DNA of 26,483 bases, from contig CABRZN010000014.1 in assembly GCA_902475445.1 (NCBI GenBank), positions 1 through 26,483 on the forward strand. Reading direction: 5' to 3'. Each line of letters starts with the position of its first letter. Position 1 is the stretch's first letter. This document shows positions 13,730-21,830 of the stretch, one piece after another. The position numbers and the translations under genes are program-made. This stretch comes from an uncultured Collinsella sp. Lineage in GTDB: Bacteria; Actinomycetota; Coriobacteriia; Coriobacteriales; Coriobacteriaceae. A model generated the notes under the pieces. It did not search any database. It was not told the DNA's origin and saw only the letters and a program-made list of their open reading frames with translations.

Positions 13730-13953
13730 CGCTGTGTGCCGAGCGCGATAATCCCCATGACCCTGAGGCGGTTGCGATTTATTACGGCAACACCAAGCTT
13801 GGCTATGTTCCGGGAAACGAGGTCGGCCCACTGTCCTTGATGATGTATTACGGCCACGAGGACGTATTTGAGGCCCGCGTGCAACAGGTTGCTCCCGAGC
13901 GCAGCCCGTGGCACCAGGTGCGCGTTGGCCTCTATGTGGTGGATGCTCGCTAG
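13627..13953 (+). CDS. HIRAN domain protein
   Basis: The 108-residue protein is almost only a HIRAN domain (about residues 5-100), with the typical core GDKLTLCAERDNPHDPEAVAI and GNTKLGYVPGNEV. HIRAN domains (first known from HLTF and Rad5 proteins) bind DNA ends or damaged DNA; stand-alone bacterial versions are poorly studied. GAGGAG 6 nt before the ATG supports the start. It lies in the run that begins with the alcohol dehydrogenase and ends at the terminator after the phosphoesterase, so it may be co-transcribed with DNA- or RNA-processing neighbours. Its role is unknown. Confidence 0.8.
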   Translation: MYEPSRVLLSFHIAGFQYADGALVLGDLKAGDKLTLCAERDNPHDPEAVAIYYGNTKLGYVPGNEVGPLSLMMYYGHEDVFEARVQQVAPERSPWHQVRVGLYVVDAR

Positions 13954-13971
13954 TCGGCAAGGGAGGCGGCC

Positions 13972-14151
13972 ATGTTTGATGACGACGACCTATTCAATCT
14001 GACAGACGATCCGTTTGAGTGGGATATGCTACTCGACGACGATGAGCTGGAGCAGGACCGTAGGAAACGACAGGACAAGAAAACTCAGGGTGACGCTTCG
14101 AAAAAGAAAGGCAAGCGCCGCCGTGGACTGTTTGGCGGGCTCTTTGGCTAA
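13972..14151 (+). CDS. 59-residue charged small protein
   Basis: GGGAGG 6 nt upstream of the ATG at 13972, 18 nt after the HIRAN stop, supports translation. The protein is sharply bipolar: an acidic first half (FDDDDLFN, DDDELEQD) and a lysine/arginine-rich second half (KRQDKKT, KKKGKRRR) ending GLFGGLFG. It looks disordered apart from the hydrophobic end. No family is recognised. Position suggests co-translation with the HIRAN protein; the basic half could bind nucleic acid (inference). Confidence 0.65.
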   Translation: MFDDDDLFNLTDDPFEWDMLLDDDELEQDRRKRQDKKTQGDASKKKGKRRRGLFGGLFG

Positions 14152-14217
14152 CCGCCGCATCGCTGCGTCTGTATACTTAGCACGAGTTGAACGCGTTGCG
14201 AAATGAGGGCATAGACG

Positions 14218-14763
14218 ATGATGTGGTTTACCGCCGACCTGCACCTGGGCGATACGAATATCTTGCACGATATGGATCGGCCGTTTGATTCGGTCGAGGA
14301 GATGAACCGCAAGGTCATCGATGCCGTCAATGAGTGCGTGGCGGCGGACGACCGTCTCTATATCTTGGGAGACTTTACCTATCGTTTGCCCCTGGCGGAG
14401 GCGGTGCGTCTGCGCGAGCGTATCGAATGTCAGAACGTGACGCTCATCCGTGGTAACCATGACGGCGACTGGGAAGATCCCGACGTACCGCAGATTTGGG
14501 AAGACGTGCGCGATTACCTGGAGATTGCTCCCGGCTATGCCAAGGGCCATCGCCTGGTGTTGAGCCATTACCCCATGCTCAGCTGGAATGGCAAGGCGCG
14601 TGGCGCCGTCATGCTGCACGGGCATATCCACAGCAGGGGAGACCGCACCAACGTGCGCAACCGCGATCGCGAGCGCCCTATCTTTCGCTACGATGTCGGT
14701 CTCGATGCCAACGAGTACAAGCCCGTAAGCCGTGATCAGATTCTTAGCTTCTTTGGGTTATAG
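14218..14763 (+). CDS. Calcineurin-like metallophosphoesterase
   Basis: The 181-residue protein is a compact two-metal phosphoesterase. All motifs are present: TADLHLGD (Asp7, His9), LGDFT (Asp52), RGNHD (Asn80, His81, Asp82), SHYPM (His117) and HGHIHS (His134, His136). The size and the DLHLGD start are typical of the small YfcE/phage-like group, several of which cleave phosphodiesters; the substrate cannot be told. The start could be 14218 or the next ATG at 14221; a weak GAGGG lies upstream. It is the last gene before a strong terminator. Confidence 0.88.
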   Translation: MMWFTADLHLGDTNILHDMDRPFDSVEEMNRKVIDAVNECVAADDRLYILGDFTYRLPLAEAVRLRERIECQNVTLIRGNHDGDWEDPDVPQIWEDVRDYLEIAPGYAKGHRLVLSHYPMLSWNGKARGAVMLHGHIHSRGDRTNVRNRDRERPIFRYDVGLDANEYKPVSRDQILSFFGL

Positions 14764-14816
14764 GGCGCCAGAGCCACCACAAAGGGGACAGGCACCTTTG
14801 TGGTGGCTCTGGCGCC
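14764..14816. repeat. REP-like palindrome with perfect 22-bp arms
   Basis: Bases 14764-14785 and 14795-14816 are perfect inverted repeats around the 9-nt loop GGACAGGCA. The centre AAAGGGGACAGGCACCTTT resembles the GGGGAC-centred repeats linked to RAYT transposases. Its right arm shares GGCGCC (14811-14816) with the following terminator stem. Confidence 0.8.
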
Positions 14817-14845
14817 GTTGCCATTATGGCAGCGGCGCCTTTTTT
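14811..14845 (+). terminator. Rho-independent terminator after the phosphoesterase
   Basis: A 12-bp stem (14811-14822 with 14828-14839, one G-U pair), loop ATTAT, followed by six T (14840-14845). It likely ends the transcript that begins at the alcohol dehydrogenase. Confidence 0.92.
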
Positions 14846-14903
14846 GTCCGTGCGGCGCGGTAGAGTGTAGGCGGTCGAAATTTGCGTCCATCGAGGAGCT
14901 GCT

Positions 14904-16661
14904 ATGAACGAGATTAAGTGCCCGCATTGCGGCGAAGTTTTTAAGGTCGATGCGTCTGGCTATGCGGATATTGTCAAGCAAGTGCGCGATGCCGAGTTTT
15001 CGCGCGACCTGGATGAGCGTGTGAAGGCAGTCCAGCGCGAGGGCGAGCAGGCGCTGGAGCTTGAGCGCTCGCGTTCGACGGCTGCCTTGCAAAAGGCAGA
15101 GTCTCAGCGCAACGCTCAGCTTGTTGATCAGAAGAACGCTGCGGCTCAGCAGCTGGCACAAGAGGTCGCCAAGCGCGATGCCGAGCTTGCCGAGCTGCGC
15201 GCTAAGCTCGAGGGCGCTGCCGCAGAGCGCGAGAGTGCAAGCCAGCGCGCGGCGGTTGAGGCACGAGCCAATGCTCAAAAAGAGAATGCTGAGCTTCAGC
15301 GCGAGATCGATGCTCTGAAGGCGGAGCTCAATCACAAGGCCGACGAAGCTAAAATCGCCGAGGCGGCGGTTCGCAATGCAACTCAACATGATCTCGCCGC
15401 GCGCGATGCTCAGATTGCAGAATTGCAGGCCAAGCTTGCTGCAGCAGATAGGGCTCAAGAAATGGCACTCGCAACTGCTGCGGCCGAGGCGCAGCGTAAG
15501 CTTGATGCTGCTCACAATGAAGCGGATCGCAGGCTTTCCGATTACCAGACAGAAGTGCGCGAGAAGTTCTCGAACGCTAAGGTACAGTCCGAGCGCGAGG
15601 CCGAGGGCCTGCGCGCCCGGTTGCGCGAGCAAGAACTGGCTGCCAAAATGGAGCTCTCGGAAGCAGTTGCCGCGGCGGAGCGAGAGCGCGACGAGGCGCG
15701 TGCGAAACTGACGAGTGAGTTGGCAGTGCGCGATTCGCGCGAGGAGCAGGCCAAGGCGGCGCATGAGCTCGAGCTTGCTCAAGCCAAGCGCGCGAGCGAT
15801 GAACTGATCCGCTACAAGGATGAAGAGATTGAGCGCCTTAAGGACATGAAGGTCCGCCTGTCCACCAAGATGGTGGGCGAGTCACTCGAGCAGCACTGCG
15901 AGACCGAGTTCAATCGCCTGCGCATGACGGCGTTTCCTAACGCGTACTTCGAGAAAGATAACGATGCGTCCGAGGGTACCAAGGGCGACTTTATCTTCCG
16001 CGAGTGCGACGCAAGCGGCAACGAGGTCATTTCGATTATGTTCGAGATGAAAAACGAGAACGACGAGACCGCGACCAAGCATAAAAACGAGGACTTCTTT
16101 AAGAAACTCGATCACGATCGTCGCCAGAAAGGCTGTGAGTACGCGGTGCTCTGCACGCTGCTCGAGCCCGAGAGCGAGCTTTACAACGCGGGAATCGTGG
16201 ACGTGAGCTATCGCTACGAGAAGATGTACGTGATTCGCCCGCAGTTCTTTATTCCCATGATCACGCTGCTGCGCAACGCCGCCATGGGTTCGCTGCGCTA
16301 TAAGCAGGAGCTGGCGGAGTACAAACAGCAGAATATCGACGTCACGAACTTCGAAGCCAAGATGGAGAAGTTCAAGAACGATTTCGGCCGCAACTACGAG
16401 ATCGCGAGCCGCAAGTTCCAAACGGCAATCGATGAGATCGACAAGACGATTAGCCATCTGCAGAAAACCAAGGAGGCGTTGCTGTCCTCCGAGAACAATC
16501 TGCGCCTTGCCAACAAGAAAGCCGACGATCTTACCATTCGCAAGCTCACGTGGGGCAACAAGACCATGAAAGCAGCGTTTGACGAGGCGCGCGGGGCCGC
16601 GACAGAGACGAACGATGAGCCAGCCGAGGCGGATTCGTATGAGGTCGAGGATGCCGAGTAG
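14904..16661 (+). CDS. DUF2130 protein: zinc ribbon, long coiled coil, nuclease-like domain
   Basis: The 585-residue protein starts with a small CPHCG zinc-ribbon-like end (about 5-10), followed by about 290 residues of alanine/glutamate-rich coiled coil. The C-terminal DUF2130 region begins near 320 (EQHCETEFNRLRM) and has GTKGDFIFRE then IMFEMKNE, the D...E-x-K pattern of PD-(D/E)XK enzymes, and LDHDRRQKGCEYAVLCTLL. The family is common in bacteria but its function is unknown; a DNA-related role is inferred from the fold pattern. GAGGAG 7 nt before the ATG sets the start. It is monocistronic between two terminators and convergent with the helicase gene. Confidence 0.88.
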   Translation: MNEIKCPHCGEVFKVDASGYADIVKQVRDAEFSRDLDERVKAVQREGEQALELERSRSTAALQKAESQRNAQLVDQKNAAAQQLAQEVAKRDAELAELRAKLEGAAAERESASQRAAVEARANAQKENAELQREIDALKAELNHKADEAKIAEAAVRNATQHDLAARDAQIAELQAKLAAADRAQEMALATAAAEAQRKLDAAHNEADRRLSDYQTEVREKFSNAKVQSEREAEGLRARLREQELAAKMELSEAVAAAERERDEARAKLTSELAVRDSREEQAKAAHELELAQAKRASDELIRYKDEEIERLKDMKVRLSTKMVGESLEQHCETEFNRLRMTAFPNAYFEKDNDASEGTKGDFIFRECDASGNEVISIMFEMKNENDETATKHKNEDFFKKLDHDRRQKGCEYAVLCTLLEPESELYNAGIVDVSYRYEKMYVIRPQFFIPMITLLRNAAMGSLRYKQELAEYKQQNIDVTNFEAKMEKFKNDFGRNYEIASRKFQTAIDEIDKTISHLQKTKEALLSSENNLRLANKKADDLTIRKLTWGNKTMKAAFDEARGAATETNDEPAEADSYEVEDAE

Positions 16662-16678
16662 GGGATAGCGTATCGCGC

Positions 16679-16720
16679 AAAAAGCGGGGCCGCTGGCGAT
16701 GTTGCCAGCGACCCCGCTTT
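16679..16720. terminator. Bidirectional terminator between DUF2130 and helicase genes
   Basis: AAAGCGGGG (16681-16689) pairs with CCCCGCTTT (16712-16720) and, after one mismatch, CGCTGGC (16691-16697) with GCCAGCG (16704-16710); loop GATGTT. The minus strand has TTTTT directly after the stem, the plus strand a shorter TTT. Confidence 0.92.
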
Positions 16721-16741
16721 GTTTCGTCCCATTGCGCCCGG

Positions 16742-19423
16742 CTAGTTCTCGAGCAGGTCCTCGATAAAGCCGACGCGGTAGTTTTTGAAGATTACCTCGC
16801 CGCCGTCTTGCGTGGCGTCCAGATCGACATCGCCCATGATGCCAAAATCGTGGTCGCCATCCTCGTCGGCAAAGATCTGGTGCACGTGCCATACGTGCGC
16901 GGTCTTCTCGTCGGACTCATCGATGGAAAACATCGCGGCACTGCGGGCGTCTCCGTCGGTGAGAATTTCCTCATGCTGCTCATGGTAGGCATCGAGGGCC
17001 TTTTGCCAGCGGATCTCGCTCATGCCCCAGTCGTCGTCGAGTTCGCCCAGGTCGCGAATGTGCTCGCGGGCGGCAAGGGTCACGCGGCGGAAGAGTGCGT
17101 TGCGCACCAGCAGGGTGCAGCCACGGCGGTCTGCCACGACTTCATCGATGCCCTGCGGCGGTGCGGCGTCGAGTGCAGCGGGGTTGCCGGCGTTCTCCCA
17201 CTCGTCCACCAGGCTCGAGTCCACCGAGCGCACCACAAAGCCCAGCCACGAGATAATGTCGCGCAGGCGTTCGTCGCGCTTCTCGATGGGCACGGTGCGG
17301 TCGAGCGAACGATAGGCCTCTGCCAGGTAGCGCAGCAAAATGCCCTCGGAGCGGGCGATGCCGAGCTTTTGAATGTAGCCCTTAAAATCGCTCGCGCTCT
17401 CCAGCATATCGCGCAGGACGCTCTTGGGAGAGAGCTGATAGTCGTTGGCCCAGGGCACTTCCTGGCAGTACTTGTCAAAGGCGGCGTCGAGCAAATCCTC
17501 GAGCGGCTTTTCATACGTGACGTCTTGAATGCGCTCCAGACGCTCCTCATATTCAATGCCGTCGGCTTTCATCTCGGCCATAGCGCGATCGCGTGCTGCG
17601 CGCTCCTGTGCGCGCAGCACCTGCTTGGGATCCTCGAGCGTTGCCTCGACCATTGAGATCAGATCCATGGTATAGGTCTCGCTCTCGGGATCGAGCAGCT
17701 CCAATGCGGCAAGTAAGAACGGCGAGAGCGGCTGATCGAGCGCGAAGTCCTCGGGCAGATCGACCGTCAGTGCGTAGTCGATGTCCGGCGCGGCGTCAGC
17801 CGGAGCGTCGGGTGCGGGCGGCACTTCGGTGCGTACGACGACGCCGGAGTCGATGAGCGTGGCGAAGATCTCGTCGGCACGAACCTCGAGCTTTGCCTTT
17901 TCCTCAGGGGTCTGCAGACTCGTCTCGATGAGGTCGTGTACGCGGGCTCGGGCATCGCCGCCCTGCTCGACCACGCTGATCACCATGGAGTGCGTGATGC
18001 GCAGGCGCGGCTTGAGTGTCTCGGGCTGCGTCTCGATCAGGCGCTCAAAGGTTTGCTTGTTCCAGGTGACAAAGCCCTCGGGGGCCTTCTTCTTTTTAAT
18101 CTTGCGGAGTTTTTTGGGGTCGTCGCCCGCCTTGGCCATGAGCTTGGCGTTCTCGATCTCGTGCTCGGGTGCCTCGGCAATCACCATGCCCTCGGTATCG
18201 AAGCCCGAGCGGCCGGCGCGACCGGCAATCTGATGGAACTCGCGGGCGCGCAGACGACGCATCTTGTAGCCGTCGAACTTGGTAAGCGCGGTGAGCACCA
18301 CGGTGTGGATGGGTACGTTGATGCCGACGCCGAGCGTATCGGTGCCGCAGATGACGGGCAGCAGGCCCTGCTGCGCCAGGCGCTCGACCAGTAGACGATA
18401 GCGCGGCAGCATGCCGGCATGGTGCACGCCGACGCCGCATCCGAGCAGGCGCTTGAGAATCTTGCCAAAGGCCGTGGAGAAGCTCGTGCCCTTGGCGGCT
18501 TCCTTAATGGCCTCGCGCTGCTCCTTGCTGGCGATGCCAAAATTGGCGAGGGATTGCGCCGTTGCAAGGGCGGCATCCTGGCTAAAGTGCACGATATAGA
18601 GCGGGGCCTCGCCGCGGCGCATGGCGAGCTCGACCGTGCCCTCGAGGGAGGTCGTCACATAGTCGTAGCTCAACGGAACAGGACGCGGGGCGTCGACAAC
18701 CAAGTCGCAGGTAGCGCCGGTGTGTTCCTCGAGCGAGGCGGCAATCGCGGTGACATCGCCGAGCGTGGCGCTCATGAGCATGAATTGCGTGTGGGGCAGG
18801 GTGAGCAGCGGCACCTGCCAGGCCCAACCACGATCGGGGTCGGCAAAGTAGTGGAACTCGTCCATGGCGACGCAGCCCACGTCGGCATCTTCGCCCTCGC
18901 GCAGTGCGTCGTTAGCAAGGATCTCTGCCGTGCAGCAGATGACGGGCGCCTTGGTGTTGATATGCGTGTCGCCGGTAATCATACCGACGTTATCGCGGCC
19001 GAGTACCTGTACTAAGTCGAAGAACTTTTCGCTGACCAGAGCCTTGATGGGGGCCGTGTAATAGCAGCGTTTGCCCTGTGCCATGCCCATAAAGAGCATG
19101 CCCAGCGCGACGAGCGATTTACCCGATCCGGTCGGTGTGCCTAAAATGACGTGATCGCCGGCAGCCAGGTCCATGAGGGCCTCTTCTTGGTGGTCCCACA
19201 GCTCAATACCGCGATCGCTCGTCCATTCAAAGAAGCGCTCGGAGGCCTGATCGGGCGTGAGCCACGGTTCGGGCTCACTGCCGTCCTCGGGCTCCCACCA
19301 GGTGGGGGAGAGCGCGCCGAGCGAGCCAAACTCGGCTTCGGTTCCCGTGCCGCCCGAGAATGAACTGGCGGCTCCGGCGCCGGAGACGGTGCTGGCGGCG
19401 ATATCTGTCGTGGTCTGTGCCAT
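16742..19423 (-). CDS. Ski2/HelY-like DEAD/DEAH-box RNA helicase with DUF3516-type C-terminus
   Basis: This ATP-dependent helicase probably unwinds RNA. From the ATG at 19423 it has 893 residues: a low-complexity N-terminus, the Walker A GTPTGSGKS (about 95-103), TAPIKALVSEKF, DEFH (about 188-191), LMSATLGD, then the second lobe with GTDTLGVGINVPIHTVV and HQIAGRAGRSGFDTEG, so all core motifs are intact. The ~400-residue tail matches my memory of DUF3516, found on actinobacterial helicases. The longer frame to 19579 runs into the 123-bp element and is rejected; GAGAGAAAG is a weak ribosome site before 19423. It is a single-gene unit ended by the shared terminator at 16679-16720. Substrate RNA is unknown. 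Confidence 0.9.
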   Translation of the reverse strand: MAQTTTDIAASTVSGAGAASSFSGGTGTEAEFGSLGALSPTWWEPEDGSEPEPWLTPDQASERFFEWTSDRGIELWDHQEEALMDLAAGDHVILGTPTGSGKSLVALGMLFMGMAQGKRCYYTAPIKALVSEKFFDLVQVLGRDNVGMITGDTHINTKAPVICCTAEILANDALREGEDADVGCVAMDEFHYFADPDRGWAWQVPLLTLPHTQFMLMSATLGDVTAIAASLEEHTGATCDLVVDAPRPVPLSYDYVTTSLEGTVELAMRRGEAPLYIVHFSQDAALATAQSLANFGIASKEQREAIKEAAKGTSFSTAFGKILKRLLGCGVGVHHAGMLPRYRLLVERLAQQGLLPVICGTDTLGVGINVPIHTVVLTALTKFDGYKMRRLRAREFHQIAGRAGRSGFDTEGMVIAEAPEHEIENAKLMAKAGDDPKKLRKIKKKKAPEGFVTWNKQTFERLIETQPETLKPRLRITHSMVISVVEQGGDARARVHDLIETSLQTPEEKAKLEVRADEIFATLIDSGVVVRTEVPPAPDAPADAAPDIDYALTVDLPEDFALDQPLSPFLLAALELLDPESETYTMDLISMVEATLEDPKQVLRAQERAARDRAMAEMKADGIEYEERLERIQDVTYEKPLEDLLDAAFDKYCQEVPWANDYQLSPKSVLRDMLESASDFKGYIQKLGIARSEGILLRYLAEAYRSLDRTVPIEKRDERLRDIISWLGFVVRSVDSSLVDEWENAGNPAALDAAPPQGIDEVVADRRGCTLLVRNALFRRVTLAAREHIRDLGELDDDWGMSEIRWQKALDAYHEQHEEILTDGDARSAAMFSIDESDEKTAHVWHVHQIFADEDGDHDFGIMGDVDLDATQDGGEVIFKNYRVGFIEDLLEN

Positions 19424-19544
19424 GTGTTTGCTTTCTCTCGCGATTGTCCGCCAACTATTATGGCGTAGCGGCGGCGTGGGGTGCCAGCGCGAAAGAAAAT
19501 GCAGGAAATGGGCGTTCTGCTCAGCCGTTTGGTGCGGCCGCGAG

Positions 19545-19667
19545 CTAAGTGAGTAGACTTTTTGCGATTTCGCCAGCACATGGCTTTTGCGTAAGGGATT
19601 TACCTGCGGTTTTACTTGTTCCTATGCGGGTTGTGCTTGGCTATTGCTAAAAAGTCTACTCACTTAG
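19545..19667. repeat. 123-bp inverted-repeat element, copy C
   Basis: Perfect 19-bp inverted ends, CTAAGTGAGTAGACTTTTT (19545-19563) and its complement (19649-19667). The interior is more diverged than A and B but keeps TTTACCTGCGGTTTT. It occupies the 309-bp gap between the helicase start and the trmB end; the rest of that gap shows nothing recognisable. Confidence 0.9.
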
Positions 19668-19732
19668 GCTTGAGGGTCGTTCGTCGGTGCCTATTTGCGC
19701 TTGCTCGCTGGCGACGTGACTGTCAAAAGCCC

Positions 19733-20572
19733 CTATGACTCCTGCGGAAGGCGCTTTTTGCCTTTGCGGGCGCGGTTTCTAAAGTTCTCGACGGCCTCCT
19801 CCATGCCCAGAGGTACATAGGTGAGCTCATCAAGGTTTTCGGGCAGGTAGCAGGCAAGGCTTTGCTCCTGCGCGCGGCCCGCCGCGAGCTGCTCTTCGGT
19901 GGGCTCCGCACCGGGTGTGGCGCAGATGCCATAGACGACAGCGCCCATCTCGCGCGTTCGGCACTCGTATTCGGTCTCGGGATGCTCGGGATGGTCGCGG
20001 CGGACGTCGTCACTTACCCAAAGCGTGTCGTAGCCGGCCGCGGCAAACTGACCCAGGGCGTAGTCGCGCAGCGGTTTACTGTCGGTGCGCAGTGCGACGG
20101 TGGCGCCGGCAGCAAAGAGCGGACGGTAGAGCATCAGATGGTCGACATGGACAAGTCGCTTTTTGGCGTACTTGGCCTTGGGCTGCGGCGTCGGAAAGTT
20201 GATGGTGATGGCATCGAGCTCGCCTGCGGCGAACAGCTGCGGCAGCGATGCGGCGCCTCGGGGCAGCACGAGCGCGTTGGGCAGTTCCTGCTCGCAGATC
20301 TTCTGAGCGGCATAGGCGATGCAGATGGGCTCCTGGTCCATACCGATAAAGAGGGTATCGGGCTCACGGCGAGCGCGCTCAACCAGGTAAGTTCCTTTGC
20401 CGCAGCCTAGGTCGAGATGAAGGCGGCCGAAGGGCTTGCCGCCAGCCGGCGTGCATGCCTCACACCAGTGTCCGGCATAGTTCTCGGGGCTCGTCTCGAT
20501 GGCGCCGGCGTAGCGCTCCAGGCGCTCCTCGAGTACGAAGTTCTTAGGCGTGCGAACGTGGACGGCTCCCAT
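19733..20572 (-). CDS. trmB: tRNA (guanine-N7-)-methyltransferase TrmB
   Basis: TrmB methylates guanine 46 in the variable loop of tRNA with S-adenosylmethionine. The 279-residue protein has LHLDLGCGKGTYL (SAM site, about 50-62), FIGMDQEP, the catalytic INFPTPQPKAKYAKKRLVH segment equivalent to the family's INF-DPWPK-RH-KRRL, and TEYECR near the end of the domain. A tail of about 60 residues with a basic end (RARKGKKRLPQES) goes beyond the usual length. AAGGAG lies 5 nt before the ATG. A Trm9-like methyltransferase gene lies 118 nt upstream on the same strand, so the two may be co-transcribed. Confidence 0.93.
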   Translation of the reverse strand: MGAVHVRTPKNFVLEERLERYAGAIETSPENYAGHWCEACTPAGGKPFGRLHLDLGCGKGTYLVERARREPDTLFIGMDQEPICIAYAAQKICEQELPNALVLPRGAASLPQLFAAGELDAITINFPTPQPKAKYAKKRLVHVDHLMLYRPLFAAGATVALRTDSKPLRDYALGQFAAAGYDTLWVSDDVRRDHPEHPETEYECRTREMGAVVYGICATPGAEPTEEQLAAGRAQEQSLACYLPENLDELTYVPLGMEEAVENFRNRARKGKKRLPQES

Positions 20573-20636
20573 GAGGCTCCTTGGTCATAAGTATGGAACG
20601 CATGGCTGCACGTTCCGGCAATGGGTTGGAAGAGGG

Positions 20637-20653
20637 CGGGCACAATGTGCCCG
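20637..20653. repeat. Short hairpin between trmB and the Trm9-like gene
   Basis: CGGGCAC (20637-20643) pairs with GTGCCCG (20647-20653) with a 3-nt loop and no T run; a second 6-bp hairpin lies at 20595-20616. They may mark RNA processing or weak termination between the two genes. Confidence 0.5.
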
Positions 20654-20690
20654 AAAGTTGCGGTGCGGCTCAGCGGCGAGTCGCTTGGTC

Positions 20691-21563
20691 CTACAGACGC
20701 TTAAGAATTACATAGCGGTTGAGCTCGCCGCTGCGACCGTCGGCGTGAAAACGCTCAAGCTCGCGTACGGGGACCTCGCCGCTCTTATAGAACGTGCGAA
20801 CGCCGCGCACCAAGTCGGTGATCTGCTGATCGTCAAAGTGGTGGCAATAGCGGTAAGCATGGCGGTCGTTTTGCCAGCCGATGAGGTGGTCGCCGGCTTC
20901 AAACTGCGCGGAGTTGTAACCCTCAAACGGCGGGGTGAGCTCAGCGCGGGCCTCGGCGCGAACGGCTTTGCGTGCCATGCGTTCGTCGTTCATAAACTCC
21001 CAAAAGCTAATGGCGATGATGCCGCCCGGGCGCGTCTGACGTACCAAGGCATCGAGCACGCGCACGCGATACTCGCACGATGGCACGTGATGCATAAAGC
21101 CAAAGCACACCGAGATATCGGCGAGCGGGGCATCGAAGAGCACGTCGGGGGTTTCGGCGGGATTGAGCTTCATGAGGGCGTCGAGCACGTCGAGCTCCTG
21201 GAAATGCAGGTTAGGAATGCGCAGGGCGTGGCCGTGCGCATCGATAGCCAAATCCTGGCAGGAATCAACGCCGTAGAACTCAAAAGGACAGCTGGCGTCC
21301 GCCGAGGGGCTCATGCCGTCCAAGCCTTTGGCGGCAAGCGTGCCGCCGGCGGCAAAGTTCTCAAAGCGCATATTGCCGCAGGCGAGGTCGAAGACGCGGA
21401 CGGGGCGCTCAATGGTGGCCACATCGAGCTGCTCGAGCGCAATGTCCATGGTGCGCACCCAGCCGGGCCACGGCGCCTGGCGCGTGTCGGAAAAAGAGGC
21501 GGAGTGCTCGCGATAGAACGTGTTATTGAGCTGAATGAGCGATGAAGCAAAATCGCGGTTCAC
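20691..21563 (-). CDS. Trm9-like SAM-dependent methyltransferase
   Basis: The 290-residue protein is a class I methyltransferase: FDLACGNMRFENF is the SAM motif and ISVCFGFMHHVPS the acceptor-side motif. Several features match the Trm9/ALKBH8 group that methylates carboxymethyl-uridine 34 of tRNA: the front segment SFSDTRQAPWPGW (Trm9 has a similar FSQTR-KPWP), HHVPSCEYRVRVLDALVRQTRPGG, and a C-terminus with YRYCHHFDD and GELNRYVIL. The start is taken as GTG 21563 because GGAGGGAG lies 9 nt upstream; the frame also opens at 21611. Neighbours trmB and elp3 are tRNA modification genes, which supports a tRNA substrate. Activity on tRNA is inferred, not shown. Confidence 0.75.
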   Translation of the reverse strand: MNRDFASSLIQLNNTFYREHSASFSDTRQAPWPGWVRTMDIALEQLDVATIERPVRVFDLACGNMRFENFAAGGTLAAKGLDGMSPSADASCPFEFYGVDSCQDLAIDAHGHALRIPNLHFQELDVLDALMKLNPAETPDVLFDAPLADISVCFGFMHHVPSCEYRVRVLDALVRQTRPGGIIAISFWEFMNDERMARKAVRAEARAELTPPFEGYNSAQFEAGDHLIGWQNDRHAYRYCHHFDDQQITDLVRGVRTFYKSGEVPVRELERFHADGRSGELNRYVILKRL

Positions 21564-21830
21564 GGCGCGGGACTCCCTCCGTTGGCGGTGCGGAATAAAC
21601 AGTACGACCATACTACCGTTAACGCCGCAACGGGGACAACCAAGCTATGGGCCATTGCTTTGTTTGGACACATTTTCGCAGCTCATGTGCACCCGCAACC
21701 GCCGGTTGTCAAAAATCTCACTAGAATAGGTGGCATGAATTTGGCGGTGGCGGATAGATTTTAACTGTGCAAGGCGCCTTAAGAACAGATGCGGTCCGGC
21801 GGCACGGCTGGCAAAAGCATAGGAGGAACC

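Noticed and set aside
19424..19579. 52-residue N-terminal extension of the helicase
   Set aside because: It would be translated from inside the 123-bp element and lacks conserved sequence; the ATG at 19423 is a better start.
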